Source of the DNA: Betaproteobacteria bacterium UBA5216
GTDB taxonomy: Bacteria > Pseudomonadota > Gammaproteobacteria > Burkholderiales > SG8-41
Assembly (NCBI GenBank): GCA_002412495.1
Contig: DHVE01000107.1
Location: 1-64,000 of the forward strand
Direction of reading: 5' to 3'
Length of the DNA stretch: 64,000 nt
Shown here: piece after piece, positions 16,400-25,644 of the stretch
How positions within the stretch are numbered: position 1 is the first letter of the stretch
Layout of the letters: the number at the start of each line of letters is the position of its first letter
Translations under genes and position numbers: made by a program
The notes under the pieces: model-generated
Told to the model about the DNA's origin: nothing
Database searches by the model: none
The model's input: the letters and a program-made list of their open reading frames with translations, nothing else

Positions 16400-17392
16400 A
16401 TGAATCAACGCCGCAAATTGCTCACCGCACTTGGCGCGAGCCTGTTTACCACGTCATCTTTTAGCGTGAATGCTCAAGTGCCCATTGCCCCCTCGGGAAA
16501 ACCCTGGCGAGTGGGCATTCTGCCCGGCGGACCGCTGGCGCCGCGCAAGTTCCAATGGGATGCATTTCGTGCGCGCATGCAGGAGCTCGGTTACATCGAA
16601 GGCAAGAACGTTCAATTTGAATTTCGCGCACCCGAAAAGGAAGGTGATCCCTATGACACCCTCGCCGCCGAGTTGGTGCGTCTTAACGTCGACGTAATTG
16701 TCGCAACCGCGGGCATCGCCATCACCGCCGCCAATAAGGCCACACAGCGTATCCCCATCGTCATGTGTCCAAGCGCAGATCCGGTGATCGATGGATTCGT
16801 CACTAGCCTGCGGCGCCCTGGCGGCAACCTGACCGGCGTCGCCATTCTCCCCGCAGAAACCACCGGGAAGCGTTTGCAACTTTTGCGCGAGATGGTACCC
16901 AAGGCCAAGCGCGTGGCATTTCTCTGGAGCACGGTCGGCAAGACTCAACTGGACGCAGCGGAGAGCGCGGCGCGTCAATTGGGCGTGCAATTACAAAGCC
17001 TGGAGGTCAATACGGCGAATGCGCTTCCCGGCGCATTCGAAGCGGCCATCAAAAGCAACGCCGATGCGTTAATGGTGGCGCAAACCACATTCACATTCGG
17101 CATGCGCAAAGAGATAACCGCCATGGCTTTGAAGCACCGCCTGCCTTCGATCTATGGTCTTCCGTCGAACGCAGTGGAGGGAGGCCTGATGTCTTATGGC
17201 CCGGACGATACCGAATTCTATCGACTGGGCGCGATGTTCGTGGACAAGATATTCAGAGGCAGCAAGCCAGGCGATCTGCCCATTCAACAACCCACCCGTT
17301 TCGAATTGGTCATCAACCTGAAAACCGCTCGTGCGCTGGGCATCAAAGTGCCGCAAATGGTGTTGGTACAAGCCGCGCGCGTAATCGAATGA
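16400..17392 (+). CDS. ABC-type substrate-binding protein (PF04392 family)
   Basis: A periplasmic receptor of about 330 residues of the two-lobed PF04392 type. The mature part starts PWRVGILPGGPLAPRKFQWDAF, followed by the ELGYIEGKNV motif that marks this family. The N-terminus QRRKLLTALGASLF with a cleavage region near VNAQ looks like a Tat-type signal. I chose the ATG at 16400. Another in-frame ATG lies 36 nt upstream. No permease or ATPase gene adjoins, so the ligand and transporter are unknown. A very similar orphan receptor is coded about 32 kb further on. Confidence 0.82.
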   Translation: MNQRRKLLTALGASLFTTSSFSVNAQVPIAPSGKPWRVGILPGGPLAPRKFQWDAFRARMQELGYIEGKNVQFEFRAPEKEGDPYDTLAAELVRLNVDVIVATAGIAITAANKATQRIPIVMCPSADPVIDGFVTSLRRPGGNLTGVAILPAETTGKRLQLLREMVPKAKRVAFLWSTVGKTQLDAAESAARQLGVQLQSLEVNTANALPGAFEAAIKSNADALMVAQTTFTFGMRKEITAMALKHRLPSIYGLPSNAVEGGLMSYGPDDTEFYRLGAMFVDKIFRGSKPGDLPIQQPTRFELVINLKTARALGIKVPQMVLVQAARVIE

Positions 17393-17406
17393 ATAATGGA
17401 AAATAA

Positions 17407-17751
17407 TTGAACAACTTCGCCCGCTTTATCGTAAAACCGCTGGGCCTATTGTCGTTTCTCCTGACAGGCATAGCGCCCTCCGCCCTCGCCACCGACATCG
17501 ACAAGGCGGCTTGCACCTTCAAGGGTAAAAAACTCTACGGCAAGATTCAGGTCGTGACGTCTTTTCCCGACGTCAAGGTGCAGGAAGTCACCTCGTTCCC
17601 TGATCTCAAGGTGCAAAAAGTCGGTTCATTCCCCGACAAATGCGGCAAATGGCAAATGGTGACCTCGTTTCCCGATACCAAGATTCAATACGTCACCTCG
17701 TTCCCCGATGTAAAAGTGCAAAACGTCACCTCCTTTCCCGGCATTCCCTGA
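17407..17751 (+). CDS. Secreted repeat protein resembling the 7(1) knot family
   Basis: A 114-residue exported protein using a TTG start, with a signal peptide ending near SALA (residue 28). The mature part is almost entirely a tandem repeat: six V-T-S-F-P-D-x-K-V-Q-x units with an 11-residue period (S-F-P at 52, 63, 74, 87, 98 and 109), interrupted once by K-C-G. Two cysteines (36 and 79) could form a disulfide. From memory, this pattern (SFPD-x-K-x-Q, with CGKWQ in the middle) is that of the bacterial 7(1) septoil knot domain proteins, small beta-rich chains with a seven-crossing knot. It follows the receptor gene by 14 nt. Biological role unknown. Confidence 0.75.
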   Translation: MNNFARFIVKPLGLLSFLLTGIAPSALATDIDKAACTFKGKKLYGKIQVVTSFPDVKVQEVTSFPDLKVQKVGSFPDKCGKWQMVTSFPDTKIQYVTSFPDVKVQNVTSFPGIP

Positions 17752-17853
17752 ACCCGTACGTCCCGCACGGCCCGCTGCGCGCCGGAACGTTATCGGGCGT
17801 GATAGCATTTGTCCGCTGTTAACCCTATTCCAAACCCCTGTTGGAGGAGCTTT

Positions 17854-18915
17854 ATGAAGATTCGTCACTTGCTGGCGGGCGCCCTTCTCGCCGCACTCGG
17901 AACCATGGCCGCCCAGGCCGAAGACTTCAAGCTGCGCATCGCATCGGGACACCCCGCCGCGAACACGTATGTGAATCTGATGCAGAATTTCTTCGTGCCT
18001 GAAGTGACCAAGCGCGTCGCGGCAAAAACCAAGCATAAGGTTGAGTTCATCGAAGGTTACGGCGGCTCGATGGTCAAAGTGGCCGACACGCTCGAAGGCG
18101 TGCAGTCGGGCATCATAGATATCGGCGGCTATTGCTTCTGCTTCGAACCGTCCAATCTGCCGCTGCACGCGTTTCAGGTGATGCTGCCGTTCGGCTCGAT
18201 GGATCCGGAAACCAGCGTCAAGCTCGCGCGCGCGGTGTATGACAAAGTGCCGTACCTGTCCAAGGTGTTCGAGGACAAATACCGCCAAAAACTGCTGGCA
18301 CTGATTTCGGACAACGGCTACAACCTCGGCACCACGTTCGACTGGAATACGGTCGCTGATCTGAAAGGCCGCAAGCTTGCAGGGGCGGGCTTGAATCTCA
18401 AGTGGCTGGAATTCGCGGGCGCGACACCGGTGCAATCCTCGCTGCCGGAAGCCTACACGTCGATGCAGACCGGCGTCTACAACGGCTGGATCATGTTCCC
18501 CTCCGGCTGGGTCAATTTCAAGCTGCACGAAGTGGGCAAGTTCTATACCGAGGTCGGTTTCGGAGCGATTACATGGCACGGTTTGACCATGAACAGCGCC
18601 CGGTTCGCCAAGCTGCCCAAAGAAGTGCAAGACATCATCGTGGAAGTGGCACGTGAGTTTGAGGCGCGCACCGGCACGGTCAACAAGGAAAATTATCCCA
18701 AGCAGCTCGATCAGCTGAAGAGTCTTGGCACCACCATCAAATCGGTGCCTGCGTCGGTGAAACTCGACTGGGCCAATTCGCTCAAAGACTGGCCGCAACA
18801 AAAAGCCGCGGAACTCGACAAGCAAGGTTTGCCGGCCAGCCAGGTGCTGAAACTCACGCTGGAAGAAGCGGAAAAGCTCGGTCACAAGTGGCCGGTGCGT
18901 TACGCGATCAAGTAA
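17854..18915 (+). CDS. dctP: TRAP transporter substrate-binding protein DctP
   Basis: A 353-residue periplasmic solute receptor for a tripartite ATP-independent transporter. The signal peptide runs MKIRHLLAGALLAALGTMAAQA. The mature start FKLRIASGHP is typical of DctP. The central GRKLAGAGLN region carries the conserved substrate Arg neighbourhood. I chose the ATG at 17854 because TTGGAGGAG lies directly upstream. A longer frame adds 15 unlikely residues. It is followed by the two membrane subunits, so the operon is complete. The ligand is probably a carboxylate but cannot be fixed. Confidence 0.92.
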   Translation: MKIRHLLAGALLAALGTMAAQAEDFKLRIASGHPAANTYVNLMQNFFVPEVTKRVAAKTKHKVEFIEGYGGSMVKVADTLEGVQSGIIDIGGYCFCFEPSNLPLHAFQVMLPFGSMDPETSVKLARAVYDKVPYLSKVFEDKYRQKLLALISDNGYNLGTTFDWNTVADLKGRKLAGAGLNLKWLEFAGATPVQSSLPEAYTSMQTGVYNGWIMFPSGWVNFKLHEVGKFYTEVGFGAITWHGLTMNSARFAKLPKEVQDIIVEVAREFEARTGTVNKENYPKQLDQLKSLGTTIKSVPASVKLDWANSLKDWPQQKAAELDKQGLPASQVLKLTLEEAEKLGHKWPVRYAIK

Positions 18916-18969
18916 TCCCACATAGCCACCGGCGGCCGCGCGCGCGGTCGCCGGTCTAACCTCGCCACG

Positions 18970-19497
18970 ATGATTACCAGACTCAACGAATGGGTTGTGC
19001 GCGCCATGCTCGCCGTGGCAGCGATACTGGCGTTTCTGATTTGTTTTCTGGTATGTGCGGACGTGATTGGCCGCGTGGTTTTCAACAGCCCGGTCAAAGG
19101 CACGCCCGAGATGGTGTCGTTTTCCATCGTCGTGATCTGCTTTTTGCAGGCCCCATTCGCGATCCGCTCGGGCGGCATGATTTTCGTGGATGCCGTAACG
19201 TCGCGCCTGCCGCCGCTCGGGCAACGCATACTCGAAATCCTCGGCTACCTGCTGGGACTCACGTTCTTCGCCATCGTGTGCTGGGGCAGCATTGATCCTT
19301 CGATCCACGCCTGGACCTCCAACGAATTTGAAGGCGAAGGTGCGCTGCGCGTGCCGGTGTGGCCCGCGCGGTTCATCATCGTGCTGGGCACTTTTCTCGC
19401 GGGATTTAATTATTTGCTGGTCGTCATCGAGCGCATCCGCGCGCCCCTGAGCGAACCCCTGCGGGGTCCCGGCAATCCGGACGAGATGGTCGGATAA
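18970..19497 (+). CDS. dctQ: TRAP transporter small permease DctQ
   Basis: A 175-residue inner-membrane protein with four hydrophobic segments, the normal DctQ layout. The N-terminal ITRLNEWVVRAMLAVAAILAF helix leads into CADVIGRVVFNSPVKGT, a family landmark. It sits between dctP and dctM with short spacers. Confidence 0.9.
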   Translation: MITRLNEWVVRAMLAVAAILAFLICFLVCADVIGRVVFNSPVKGTPEMVSFSIVVICFLQAPFAIRSGGMIFVDAVTSRLPPLGQRILEILGYLLGLTFFAIVCWGSIDPSIHAWTSNEFEGEGALRVPVWPARFIIVLGTFLAGFNYLLVVIERIRAPLSEPLRGPGNPDEMVG

Positions 19498-19534
19498 GCC
19501 CCGTAAACACCCGTCGAGATTATTTTATAAATCC

Positions 19535-20878
19535 ATGTTCGGCTCCACTGAAATAGCGATACTGCTCACCGCGCTGCTGGTCATGGTATTCGCCGGCGTG
19601 CATATCGCGATCGCGCTGGGCATGGCCAGCGTGCTCGGCATTTACCTGATGCAGGGCAATATGGAGGTGGTGCAGTCATTCATCGCCACCACGGCCTACG
19701 AGGCGCTGCGCGACTATGTGTTCGCGGTGATCCCACTGTTCATGCTGATGGGCGATTTTCTGGCCAAGTGCGGCGCCGCGCGCGATCTTTTTGCGTTGAC
19801 CAACCGGCTGACGCAAAAGATTCCTGGCCGTCTGGGCATTGCCACCGTGCTGGCCAACGCGGTGTTTGCTTTTGTCACTGGCGTATCAATCGCCGCCGCC
19901 GCGGCTTTTTCGCGCATTGCGTATCCCGAAATGAAACGCTACGGTTACGACCGCAAGTTCGCGCTGGGCTGCATCGCGGGCAGCGCATGCCTGGGCATGC
20001 TGATTCCACCGAGCGTGCTGATGATCGTGTGGGGCGTGCTGACCGAACAGGCCATCGGCAAAATCTTTATCGCCGGCATCATTCCCGGATTCATCCTGGT
20101 GTTTTTTTACTGCGCCTATATCATCGGCGCCGCTTACCTGAAGCCGGAACTGGTCGGCGCGGGCACGAAACTCGCGCAGGTGCAAAGCGACGTGGAAATC
20201 ACCGATGCCGAATTTCGCGAACTGCTGATCAGCACGGCGCTGGTGTTCTTGCTGGTCGGTATTACGCTGGGCGGTATCTGGCTGGGATTTTTCACGCCCA
20301 CCGAAGGCGCGGGCGTCGGTGCGGCGCTGGCGCTGCTGCTGGCGATGTGGAAGCGCATGAAGCCGAAGGAATTGTTCGAGGTTATACTTTCGGTGGGCCG
20401 CACCTCCGCCCCGCTGCTGATACTGCTCTTTTGCGCGCAACTGTATTCACGCGTGCTATCGATGACCGGCATCACCGGCATGGCAAAGGAGTTTTTCCTC
20501 ACCTCCGGCCTCGGCATATGGGGCGTGCTGGCGGTAATGGTGTTGATCTGGTTCGTGCTGGGCATGCTGATCGATTCTATTTCCATCATTCTGCTCACCG
20601 TGCCGGTATTTGCGCCGGTGGCCACGGCCCTTGGCCTCGATCCGCTGGCGTTTGCCATCCTCGGCATCCTCGCCATCGAAACCGGCTTGCTCACCCCGCC
20701 CTTCGGCATACTCGTGTTCACGGTAAAAGCGGCGCTGCCACAAGAGGCCTCGCTCGGCGACATTTTCAGAGGCTGCATCCCGTACTGGATCTGCCTGCTG
20801 AGTGTCATTGTCGTCATCGCTGTGTTTCCGCAATTCGCCACGTGGCTGCCAAATCTAGGCAACGTGGTGGCGAAATAA
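19535..20878 (+). CDS. dctM: TRAP transporter large permease DctM
   Basis: A 447-residue sodium-coupled permease of the DctM type with about twelve hydrophobic segments. Landmarks are VIPLFMLMGDFLAKCG, the GSACLGMLIPPSVLMIVWG re-entrant segment, FFTPTEGAGVGA, and LTPPFGILVFTVK near the end. The IPPS and TPPFG loops correspond to the two repeat-related helical hairpins that bind substrate and sodium. A Bug receptor gene follows 16 nt later and may be in the same transcript. Confidence 0.93.
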   Translation: MFGSTEIAILLTALLVMVFAGVHIAIALGMASVLGIYLMQGNMEVVQSFIATTAYEALRDYVFAVIPLFMLMGDFLAKCGAARDLFALTNRLTQKIPGRLGIATVLANAVFAFVTGVSIAAAAAFSRIAYPEMKRYGYDRKFALGCIAGSACLGMLIPPSVLMIVWGVLTEQAIGKIFIAGIIPGFILVFFYCAYIIGAAYLKPELVGAGTKLAQVQSDVEITDAEFRELLISTALVFLLVGITLGGIWLGFFTPTEGAGVGAALALLLAMWKRMKPKELFEVILSVGRTSAPLLILLFCAQLYSRVLSMTGITGMAKEFFLTSGLGIWGVLAVMVLIWFVLGMLIDSISIILLTVPVFAPVATALGLDPLAFAILGILAIETGLLTPPFGILVFTVKAALPQEASLGDIFRGCIPYWICLLSVIVVIAVFPQFATWLPNLGNVVAK

Positions 20879-20894
20879 GCGAGACCTATTCTCC

Positions 20895-21884
20895 ATGGTA
20901 CGGCAAATTGCAAGTCTCATCGGCGCGGCGCTCGCGGTAACGCTGCTGGCTTTGCTGCCGCAATTGTCGATGCGCGGCGCGCACGCGCAGGATTTCCCCA
21001 CCCGCCCACTGCGCTTTATCGTGCCCTTTGTGGCAGGCGGCGGTCTTGACCTCACTGCGCGCCTGATCGCGCCCGGCATGGCGCAATCGCTCGGCAAGCA
21101 AGTGGTGATCGATAACCGCCCCGGCGCGGGCGGCGCCATCGGACTGGAAATGGCGGCGCGCGCGACGCCCGACGGCCATACCTTCGTGATGATCAGTGCG
21201 AGTCACGTCATCCAGGCGGTGCTGGGCATGGGCAACTTCGATTTTTTCCGCGATCTCGCGCCGGTTTCGGAAGTCATATCAACACCCTATGTATTCGTAT
21301 CCACGCCCGTGATGCCGGTGCGCAGCATCAAGGAACTGGTCGCTCACGCCAGGGCCAATCCGGGCAAACTCAATTACGGATCCGCGGGCAATGGCACGCT
21401 GCAGCACCTGTCGATGGAGTTATTCTTGCAGGCGATGAATTTACAGGCGCAGCACGTGCCGTACAAGGGTGTCGCCGGTGCGCTGCCAGATTTATTCGCC
21501 GGGCGCACGCACATCATGCAGTCCAGCCTGTCGGCGCTGGCGCCGCACGTGCGCGCAAAAACGCTGACCGCGCTTGCCATCACCAGCCGTGAGCGCAATC
21601 CGGCACTACCGGATTTGCCTACGCTGATCGAGGCCGGCGTGCCGGGCTATGACGTGACACAGTGGCAGGGCGTAATGATCACCGCAGGCACGCCCGCCGG
21701 CATCACCGCGCGTTTGCATCGCGACATCGCACGCAGCGCGAAGCTGCCGGACATCGCCACGCATTTTGCCAACGACGGTTCAACCGTGGTGGCGAGCACG
21801 CCGGCGAACTACAAATCCGCGCTCGACGCCGAACGCAAAAAATGGGGCGCCGTGATCCAGCGCGCCAACATCAAGGCGAATTAG
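20895..21884 (+). CDS. Bug-family (TctC-like) receptor 1
   Basis: A 329-residue periplasmic solute receptor. The signal peptide ends near AHAQ. The first ligand loop reads FIVPFVAGGGLD. It starts 16 nt after dctM, so a TRAP operon and a Bug receptor probably share a transcript although they belong to different transporter types. It may sense or deliver the same carboxylate for a TctAB system coded elsewhere. The gene ends 2 bp from the convergent dimeric-barrel gene. Confidence 0.88.
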   Translation: MVRQIASLIGAALAVTLLALLPQLSMRGAHAQDFPTRPLRFIVPFVAGGGLDLTARLIAPGMAQSLGKQVVIDNRPGAGGAIGLEMAARATPDGHTFVMISASHVIQAVLGMGNFDFFRDLAPVSEVISTPYVFVSTPVMPVRSIKELVAHARANPGKLNYGSAGNGTLQHLSMELFLQAMNLQAQHVPYKGVAGALPDLFAGRTHIMQSSLSALAPHVRAKTLTALAITSRERNPALPDLPTLIEAGVPGYDVTQWQGVMITAGTPAGITARLHRDIARSAKLPDIATHFANDGSTVVASTPANYKSALDAERKKWGAVIQRANIKAN

Positions 21885-21886
21885 TC

Positions 21887-22618
21887 TTATGAGTCTTTCG
21901 GGGTATTCGCCACCGGCGGCCACAAGCGGCACGCCACGTTCGGCGAACCAGGCGCGTGTATCAGCGACGGCACCAGTTGGTCCGACCAAGCCTTGTTTTC
22001 CGCTTTGGCATTGGCGTGGCGCATGAAATGTTCATTGCGCAGTGCCAGCGATTCAAATTCGTACAACACGCCATGTTTCGCCCAGCCCGTGACCGACACG
22101 TATTTGCGCACGCCCAGACAACCGGGCGTATCGCGCATGGCCGCCATGCGGTTATGCACATACCAGTCGAGCACGCCCTCCTCGTCCTGGTAACGCGCTG
22201 CGCAAAAGCTGCCGATCTGGATGCAGGGTGCCGGTACGTATAAGCCTTCACGTGTCGCCGCCGACGGCCCCGCCACCCGCGCCTCTTCGGTAAATAGTTG
22301 TGCGCGCTCGCCCTGGCGGCAGTCGTGCAGAGCTGGCACTTCGGCGGCGGCCTGATGAACAAACACGTGGGCGTCCGTGGCACCGATGATCAGCACATAC
22401 GCATTGCCCGTGGGCACCGATGCATCGGTGACATGCCGCACGCGTCCCGGCGGCACCTGATTGTCGACGCAACGATAATGCGCAGCCCACAAATAGCCGG
22501 GGCGTTTCAGCAATGCTGGCAAATGGGTTTCATGCAGCCATGCGAAATAGTCGGCTTGCTGTGCGGGCGGCAGATCGTCCCGCAGGTCGTACCAGACGGC
22601 GCGGATGGCGCGATCCAT
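21887..22618 (-). CDS. Hypothetical protein with two dimeric alpha/beta-barrel-like halves
   Basis: A 243-residue soluble protein. The first half begins AIRAVWYDLRDDLP, then YFAWLHETHLPALLKRPGY, the pattern of EthD/ABM-type ferredoxin-like domains. The second half (VLDWYVHNRMAAMRDTPGCLGVRKYVSV) repeats the same arrangement, so it looks like a fused pair. Such proteins often bind or cleave small aromatic or quinone-like compounds, but no catalytic residue can be named. I chose the ATG at 22618. A frame 48 nt longer has no family support. It is divergent from the SDR gene. Confidence 0.65.
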   Translation of the reverse strand: MDRAIRAVWYDLRDDLPPAQQADYFAWLHETHLPALLKRPGYLWAAHYRCVDNQVPPGRVRHVTDASVPTGNAYVLIIGATDAHVFVHQAAAEVPALHDCRQGERAQLFTEEARVAGPSAATREGLYVPAPCIQIGSFCAARYQDEEGVLDWYVHNRMAAMRDTPGCLGVRKYVSVTGWAKHGVLYEFESLALRNEHFMRHANAKAENKAWSDQLVPSLIHAPGSPNVACRLWPPVANTPKDS

Positions 22619-22713
22619 GAAGGCTCCTTCGTGTAATATGGCGCGGCAAAATTGCGATTGTCGCATTTTTCGCGATTAACAAATATTACTTTATAAACAT
22701 AAACTTACCTATC

Positions 22714-23478
22714 ATGGCTATTTATCCGGAACTCAAGGGGCGCATCGCGGTAGTCACTGGTTCTGCACAGGGCATTGGTGCATCCACCGTGCGCGAATTC
22801 GTGCAGCAAGGCACGCACGTGGCGCTGCTCGACATCGACGCCGCGGGTGCGCAAAAAGTCGCCGACGAATTCAAAGGCAAGGACGCCCGCGTGATGGTCG
22901 TGCGCACGGACGTCACCGACGACACATCCGTGACGGATGCGCTGGCAAAAGTCGCGGGCGAATTCGGCGGCATCGATATCGTCGTCAACAGCGCCGGCGG
23001 TTACGGCAAACTCACCGGCGTCGAAGAATTGCCGGTGGACGATTGGGACAAAACCGTCATGCTCAATCTGCGCGGCACGTTTCTGGTGTGCAAACGCGCG
23101 ATCCCGTACTTAAAAAAATCCAGGGCGGGCCGCATTATCAATGTGTCGTCCATCTCCGGGCGCACGCTGTTCGGCTCCACCTCGCCCGCCTACGCGGCAT
23201 CGAAAGCCGGTGTGATTCAACTCACACGTTTTCTGGCGATTGAACTTGGGCCCAGCGGCATTACCTCCAATTCCATTGCCCCCATCACCACGCTGACGCC
23301 GCGCGTCAAGGCATTGCGCACGGAAGCCAACATCGAACAAATCGCGTCGCAGATTCCGTTGCGCCGCCTGCCCGATCCCGAGGATCACGCCAACGCCATG
23401 GTGTTTCTGGCTTCCGACAGCGCGGCTTACCTCAACGGCGTGGCGCTGGATATCAACGGTGGTCGCATTCTGATGTAA
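22714..23478 (+). CDS. Short-chain dehydrogenase/reductase (FabG-like)
   Basis: A 254-residue classical SDR. The cofactor motif TGSAQGIG occupies residues 15-22. NSAGG is the NNAG equivalent, the catalytic Ser is in INVSSISG, and the Tyr/Lys pair is in YAASKAG. A C-terminal DINGG is typical of oxidoreductases of the 3-oxoacyl or sugar/alcohol type. An Asp in DIDAAG after the second strand suggests NAD preference. A Bug receptor gene begins about 30 nt after it, so the enzyme probably oxidises the compound which that receptor collects. Confidence 0.9.
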   Translation: MAIYPELKGRIAVVTGSAQGIGASTVREFVQQGTHVALLDIDAAGAQKVADEFKGKDARVMVVRTDVTDDTSVTDALAKVAGEFGGIDIVVNSAGGYGKLTGVEELPVDDWDKTVMLNLRGTFLVCKRAIPYLKKSRAGRIINVSSISGRTLFGSTSPAYAASKAGVIQLTRFLAIELGPSGITSNSIAPITTLTPRVKALRTEANIEQIASQIPLRRLPDPEDHANAMVFLASDSAAYLNGVALDINGGRILM

Positions 23479-23507
23479 TCATGCTTCAGCCAAACGGGAG
23501 AGCACGT

Positions 23508-24509
23508 ATGCGGTTCGTTTTAATAGCGCCATCGTCCCCGTCGCCCCGGTCTTTGACGATACTGGGCGCCGCGCTGTGTGCTTCGGCATTTATCACGCCG
23601 TCGGCCGAGGCACAGGCCTACCCAACCAAGCCGGTGCGCATGATCGTGCCGTACGCCGCGGGCGGCGCAACGGACGTGGTGATACGTATCGTGGCCAACA
23701 AGCTGTCTGAATTGCTGAAGCAACAGGTCGTCATCGATAACCGGGCCGGCGCCGGCGGACTGTTGGGCATGGAACTCGCGGCCACCGCGATCCCCGACGG
23801 CTACACGCTGCTCGCCAACGGCTCGCCGCACGTTATCGTGCCGAATCTGTACAAAAAAGTGCCGTTCGATGTGTTGCGGGATTTCGCCCCGATCATGCAA
23901 ATCGGCACGCAGCCTTATGCACTTACCGTGCATCCCTCGCTGGGTGTCACGACGGTCAAGGAACTCATCGCGCTGGCGCAAAAGCAGCCCGGCAAAATCA
24001 ACTACGCGTCGTCCGGCAACGGCGGCGCCCAGCATTTGTTCCAGGCAATGTTCGTATCGATGGCCAACATCAACATGGTGCATATTCCGTACAAGGGCAG
24101 CAGTCAGGTGCGCTCGGATTTATTGGGCGGACAAATTGCCATCAGTTGCGTGGGCATCGCCAGCATCATCAACAATCACAAGGCCGGGCAAGTGCGCATC
24201 ATCGGTGTGACCAGCGCCAAGCGTTCCCCCGAACTGCCGGACGTGCCCAGCATCGGCGAAACCGTGCCGGGCTACGATGCACAACTGTGGATCGGATTAT
24301 TTGCGCCTCGTGCCACGCCCCTGGAAGCGATCAACCGTATCCAGCGCGACGTGACTACCTTGCTGCAGCAACCGGACGTAAAAACCGCCTACGACAAGGC
24401 GGGAACCTACGTGGTGGCCACTAATCCCGAGGCCTTTGGCGCGTACGTAAAATCTGAATTTGCCAAATGGGCCAAGGTCGTGCGCGATGTCAAAGCGCAA
24501 GTCAATTGA
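23508..24509 (+). CDS. Bug-family receptor 2
   Basis: A 333-residue receptor using the ATG at 23508, preceded by GGGAGA. An in-frame ATG 27 nt earlier is the alternative. The signal peptide has a long hydrophobic core ending near AEAQA. The ligand loop is MIVPYAAGGATD. It pairs with the SDR gene directly upstream. Downstream, the Moco gene moaA follows after about 85 bp with its own promoter, so this gene probably ends its operon. Confidence 0.9.
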   Translation: MRFVLIAPSSPSPRSLTILGAALCASAFITPSAEAQAYPTKPVRMIVPYAAGGATDVVIRIVANKLSELLKQQVVIDNRAGAGGLLGMELAATAIPDGYTLLANGSPHVIVPNLYKKVPFDVLRDFAPIMQIGTQPYALTVHPSLGVTTVKELIALAQKQPGKINYASSGNGGAQHLFQAMFVSMANINMVHIPYKGSSQVRSDLLGGQIAISCVGIASIINNHKAGQVRIIGVTSAKRSPELPDVPSIGETVPGYDAQLWIGLFAPRATPLEAINRIQRDVTTLLQQPDVKTAYDKAGTYVVATNPEAFGAYVKSEFAKWAKVVRDVKAQVN

Positions 24510-24550
24510 CGGTGGCTTAACGCAAGCAATTGAATTTTAAAACAAATTTT

Positions 24551-24587
24551 AGTTGCGTGCGTCGCAGTTGTTTTGCCATAATCTGCA
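24551..24587 (+). promoter_or_regulatory. Candidate sigma-70 promoter of moaA
   Basis: TTGCGT is followed, after 18 bases, by CATAAT in the AT-richer gap before moaA. Both boxes match 4-5 of 6 consensus positions. No ModE box or clear riboswitch fold is visible between this promoter and the gene, whose 5' leader would be very short. Confidence 0.35.
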
Positions 24588-24593
24588 CCCCTG

Positions 24594-25643
24594 ATGCCTA
24601 GGCTGGCCATGACCGCACCGCTCGCTACCCAGTTGAATACCGCCACCCGCGACCGCCTTGGCCGGCCGTTGCGCGACCTGCGCATCTCGATCACCGACCG
24701 CTGCAATTTCAGATGCACCTATTGCATGCCGAAGGAAGTGTTCGGCAAGGACTATCAATTCCTCGAGCGCAGCGCGCTGTTGAGCTTTGAAGAAATCACC
24801 CGCCTCGCGCGCGCGTTCACGCAGCATGGCGTGGAGAAAATCCGTCTCACCGGCGGAGAACCGTTGATCCGCCGCAATATCGAGCAGTTGATTACGATGC
24901 TGGCGGAAATCCCCGGTCTCGACTTAACGCTCACTACCAACGGCTCGTCGCTTGCGAGAAAAGCCGCTTCTCTGAAAGCCGCGGGCCTGAAGCGCATCAC
25001 CGTCAGCCTGGATTCACTCGACGACGCCGTGTTCATGGGCATGAACGACGTGGATTTTCCGGTGGCGAAAGTGCTCGAAGGCATCGACGCGGCCGCGGCA
25101 GCGGGCCTTGCGCCGATCAAAATCAACATGGTCGTCAAACGCGGCGTCAACGAACACAGCATCCTGCCGATGGCGCGTTTCTTTAAGGAGAAAGGTCACA
25201 TCCTGCGCTTCATCGAGTTCATGGATGTCGGCCACACCAACGGCTGGCGCATGGACGATGTGGTTACCGCGCGTGAAATCGTTGACGCGATCAACAAAGA
25301 AATGCCGCTCGAACCCGCCGACCCGAACTACACCGGCGAAGTCGCTGAACGCTGGCGCTACAAGGACGGCGGCGGCGAAATCGGCGTCATCGCCTCGGTC
25401 ACGCAAGCCTTTTGCAAGGACTGCACCCGCGCACGCATCTCCACCGAGGGCAAGCTCTACACCTGTCTGTTCGCCACCAGCGGCCATGACTTGCGCGCGC
25501 TGCTGCGCGGCGGCGCAAGCGATGAAGACCTGCATGCGGCAATCAGCGGCGTGTGGAACAAACGGGCAGACCGGTACTCGGAGATTCGTTCAGAGAAAAC
25601 GGTTCCTCTCAAGAAAATTGAGATGTCGTACATCGGTGGGTGA
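24594..25643 (+). CDS. moaA: GTP 3',8-cyclase MoaA
   Basis: A 349-residue radical-SAM enzyme catalysing the first step of molybdenum cofactor synthesis. The N-terminal cluster motif is CNFRCTYCMP (C-x3-C-x2-C). The C-terminal second cluster is in CKDCTRARIS...YTCL. The chain ends in Gly-Gly (MSYIGG), as required for activity in this family. The ATG at 24609 is an alternative start giving five fewer residues. moaC, which acts with MoaA, is not in the window. fdhD follows immediately. Confidence 0.95.
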   Translation: MPRLAMTAPLATQLNTATRDRLGRPLRDLRISITDRCNFRCTYCMPKEVFGKDYQFLERSALLSFEEITRLARAFTQHGVEKIRLTGGEPLIRRNIEQLITMLAEIPGLDLTLTTNGSSLARKAASLKAAGLKRITVSLDSLDDAVFMGMNDVDFPVAKVLEGIDAAAAAGLAPIKINMVVKRGVNEHSILPMARFFKEKGHILRFIEFMDVGHTNGWRMDDVVTAREIVDAINKEMPLEPADPNYTGEVAERWRYKDGGGEIGVIASVTQAFCKDCTRARISTEGKLYTCLFATSGHDLRALLRGGASDEDLHAAISGVWNKRADRYSEIRSEKTVPLKKIEMSYIGG

Positions 25644-25644
25644 G

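Noticed and set aside
25108..25644. Open frame extending fdhD upstream through moaA
   Set aside because: It is the shifted frame of moaA, full of Arg and Ser, and has no FdhD similarity.
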